64,000 nt of DNA from Elephas maximus indicus (taxonomy: Eukaryota > Chordata > Mammalia > Proboscidea > Elephantidae): the NCBI RefSeq assembly GCF_024166365.1, contig NC_064831.1, positions 54,391,768 through 54,455,767 of the forward strand, written 5' to 3'. The translations under genes were made by a program, and so were the position numbers. Below the pieces are notes generated by a model. The model was not told the origin of the DNA and ran no database searches. It saw only the letters and a program-made list of their open reading frames with translations. This document shows positions 63,371 through 64,000 of this stretch, piece after piece. How positions within the stretch are numbered: the first letter of the stretch is position 1; the number at the start of each line of letters is the position of its first letter.

Positions 63371-63559
63371 TTGAACCGGAACCAGTTCAAAGCCCTGTTT
63401 CTAGCTACAGATTTTCATCCTCATACTGTCCTATATGGAATTGTTTAGGCAGTGGCTCTGGCATATCTCTGCCCAAAACCTGTTGCTCACCAAGGCCTAT
63501 TCCCGTATGCTACAAGCCTAAGCGGGAGGTGTGCTGATAAAAGATTTGTGGGCTGGGGA

Positions 63560-64000
63560 ATTTTTTTTTTCTTGTGCTTTAAGTGAAAGTTTACAAATCA
63601 AGTCAGTCTCTCACACAAAAATTTATATACACCTTGCTATGTACTCCTAGTTGCTCGCCCCCTAACGAGACAGCGCACTCCTTCTCTCCACCCTGTATTC
63701 CCATGTCCATTCAACCAGCTCCTGTCCCTCTCTGCCTTCTCATCTTGCCTCCAGACAGGAGCTGCCCACATAGTCTCACGGGCCTACTTGAGCCAAGAAG
63801 CTCACTCCTCACCAGTATTATTTTCTGTCTCACAGTCCAGTCCAATCCCTGTCTGAAGAGTGGGTTTCGGGAATGGTTTCAGTCTTGGGCTAACAGAAGG
63901 TCTGGGAACTATGACCTCCGGGTCCCTTGGGTCTCAGTCAGACCATTAAGTCTGGTCTTTTTCACGAGAAATTGAGGTTTGCATCCCACTGTTCTCCTGC
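63560..64000 (+). repeat. Unassigned element at the window edge
   Basis: A T-run is followed by TGTGCTTTAAGTGAAAGTTT and ACAAATCAAGTCAGTCTCTC, then a CT-rich, repeat-like text that continues to the window end. The phrase order suggests an interspersed element seen in afrotherian sequence, but I cannot name it and no second copy is present here. A 130-codon open frame (63583-63975) has no recognised domain. Confidence 0.35.

Larger units (their letters stand above)
46443..64000 (-). other. CSNK1G1: CSNK1G1 intron upstream of the hinge exon (partial)
   Basis: 17.6 kb without any exon I could find; I looked for the expected NEYVAIKLEPIKSR and LEYRFYKQLG coding segments by eye. It holds an old LTR-like element (48015-48395), MIR pieces, a T-run (about 50750), AfroSINEs (53359-53515, 54790-54989, 60735-60870, 61214-61345, 62150-62313), two RTE LINE fragments in opposite orientation, an RTE/SINE chimera, L2 pieces and an unassigned element at the right edge. 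46450-48010, 48970-52510 and 56740-58220 show nothing I can name with confidence. Confidence 0.75.

Noticed and set aside
63583..63975. 130-codon open frame at the right edge as a gene
   Set aside because: Starts inside an apparent repeat, with no domain or splice evidence.

Overview
The window is mammalian nuclear DNA from a vertebrate gene neighbourhood, not a prokaryotic or viral genome. Two genes can be read exon by exon, both on the minus strand. The first is the 5' part of PPIB (cyclophilin B; exons 2 and 1, positions 640-1588). The second is the 3' two thirds of CSNK1G1 (casein kinase I gamma-1; nine coding exons between 9802 and 46442, plus a 3' UTR of about 5.9 kb). This gene order and orientation matches human 15q22.31 as I know it.

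The dispersed repeats point to an afrotherian, probably a paenungulate (elephant, manatee, hyrax group). About fifteen tRNA-derived AfroSINE copies are scattered through the window, with fragments of an RTE/BovB-type LINE whose 3' end is shared with the SINE tail. Two AfroSINE length classes are present, one lacking about 44 nt. A deletion of that kind is the published hallmark of the paenungulate subfamily. Elephant is my best guess; the species is inferred.

Layout: 1-1590 is PPIB (intron 2, exon 2, intron 1, exon 1). 1150-1960 is the PPIB CpG island and promoter, with three CCAAT motifs and a ZNF143-like site. 1960-3890 is the spacer, with degenerate SINEs. 3890-9801 is the CSNK1G1 3' UTR, without recognisable transposons. 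9802-46442 holds nine CSNK1G1 coding exons, one a likely cassette exon, separated by introns rich in AfroSINE, MIR, L2, MaLR-like LTR and hAT remnants. 46443-64000 is one uninterrupted stretch of a CSNK1G1 intron with RTE and SINE fragments. The kinase N-lobe exons (P-loop, ATP-binding lysine) were not found and should lie beyond position 64000; PPIB exons 3-5 should lie before position 1.

Every exon junction was checked for AG/GT sites and phase. The nine CSNK1G1 exons form one open frame from the middle of the kinase domain to a cysteine-rich basic tail and stop. I found no undescribed gene system. The items most worth a second look are a 64-bp three-copy tandem repeat carrying TTAGGG units at 33215-33410, an RTE/AfroSINE chimera at 59110-59690, an inverted pair of RTE 3' ends at 53585-56735, and the two-class AfroSINE population.
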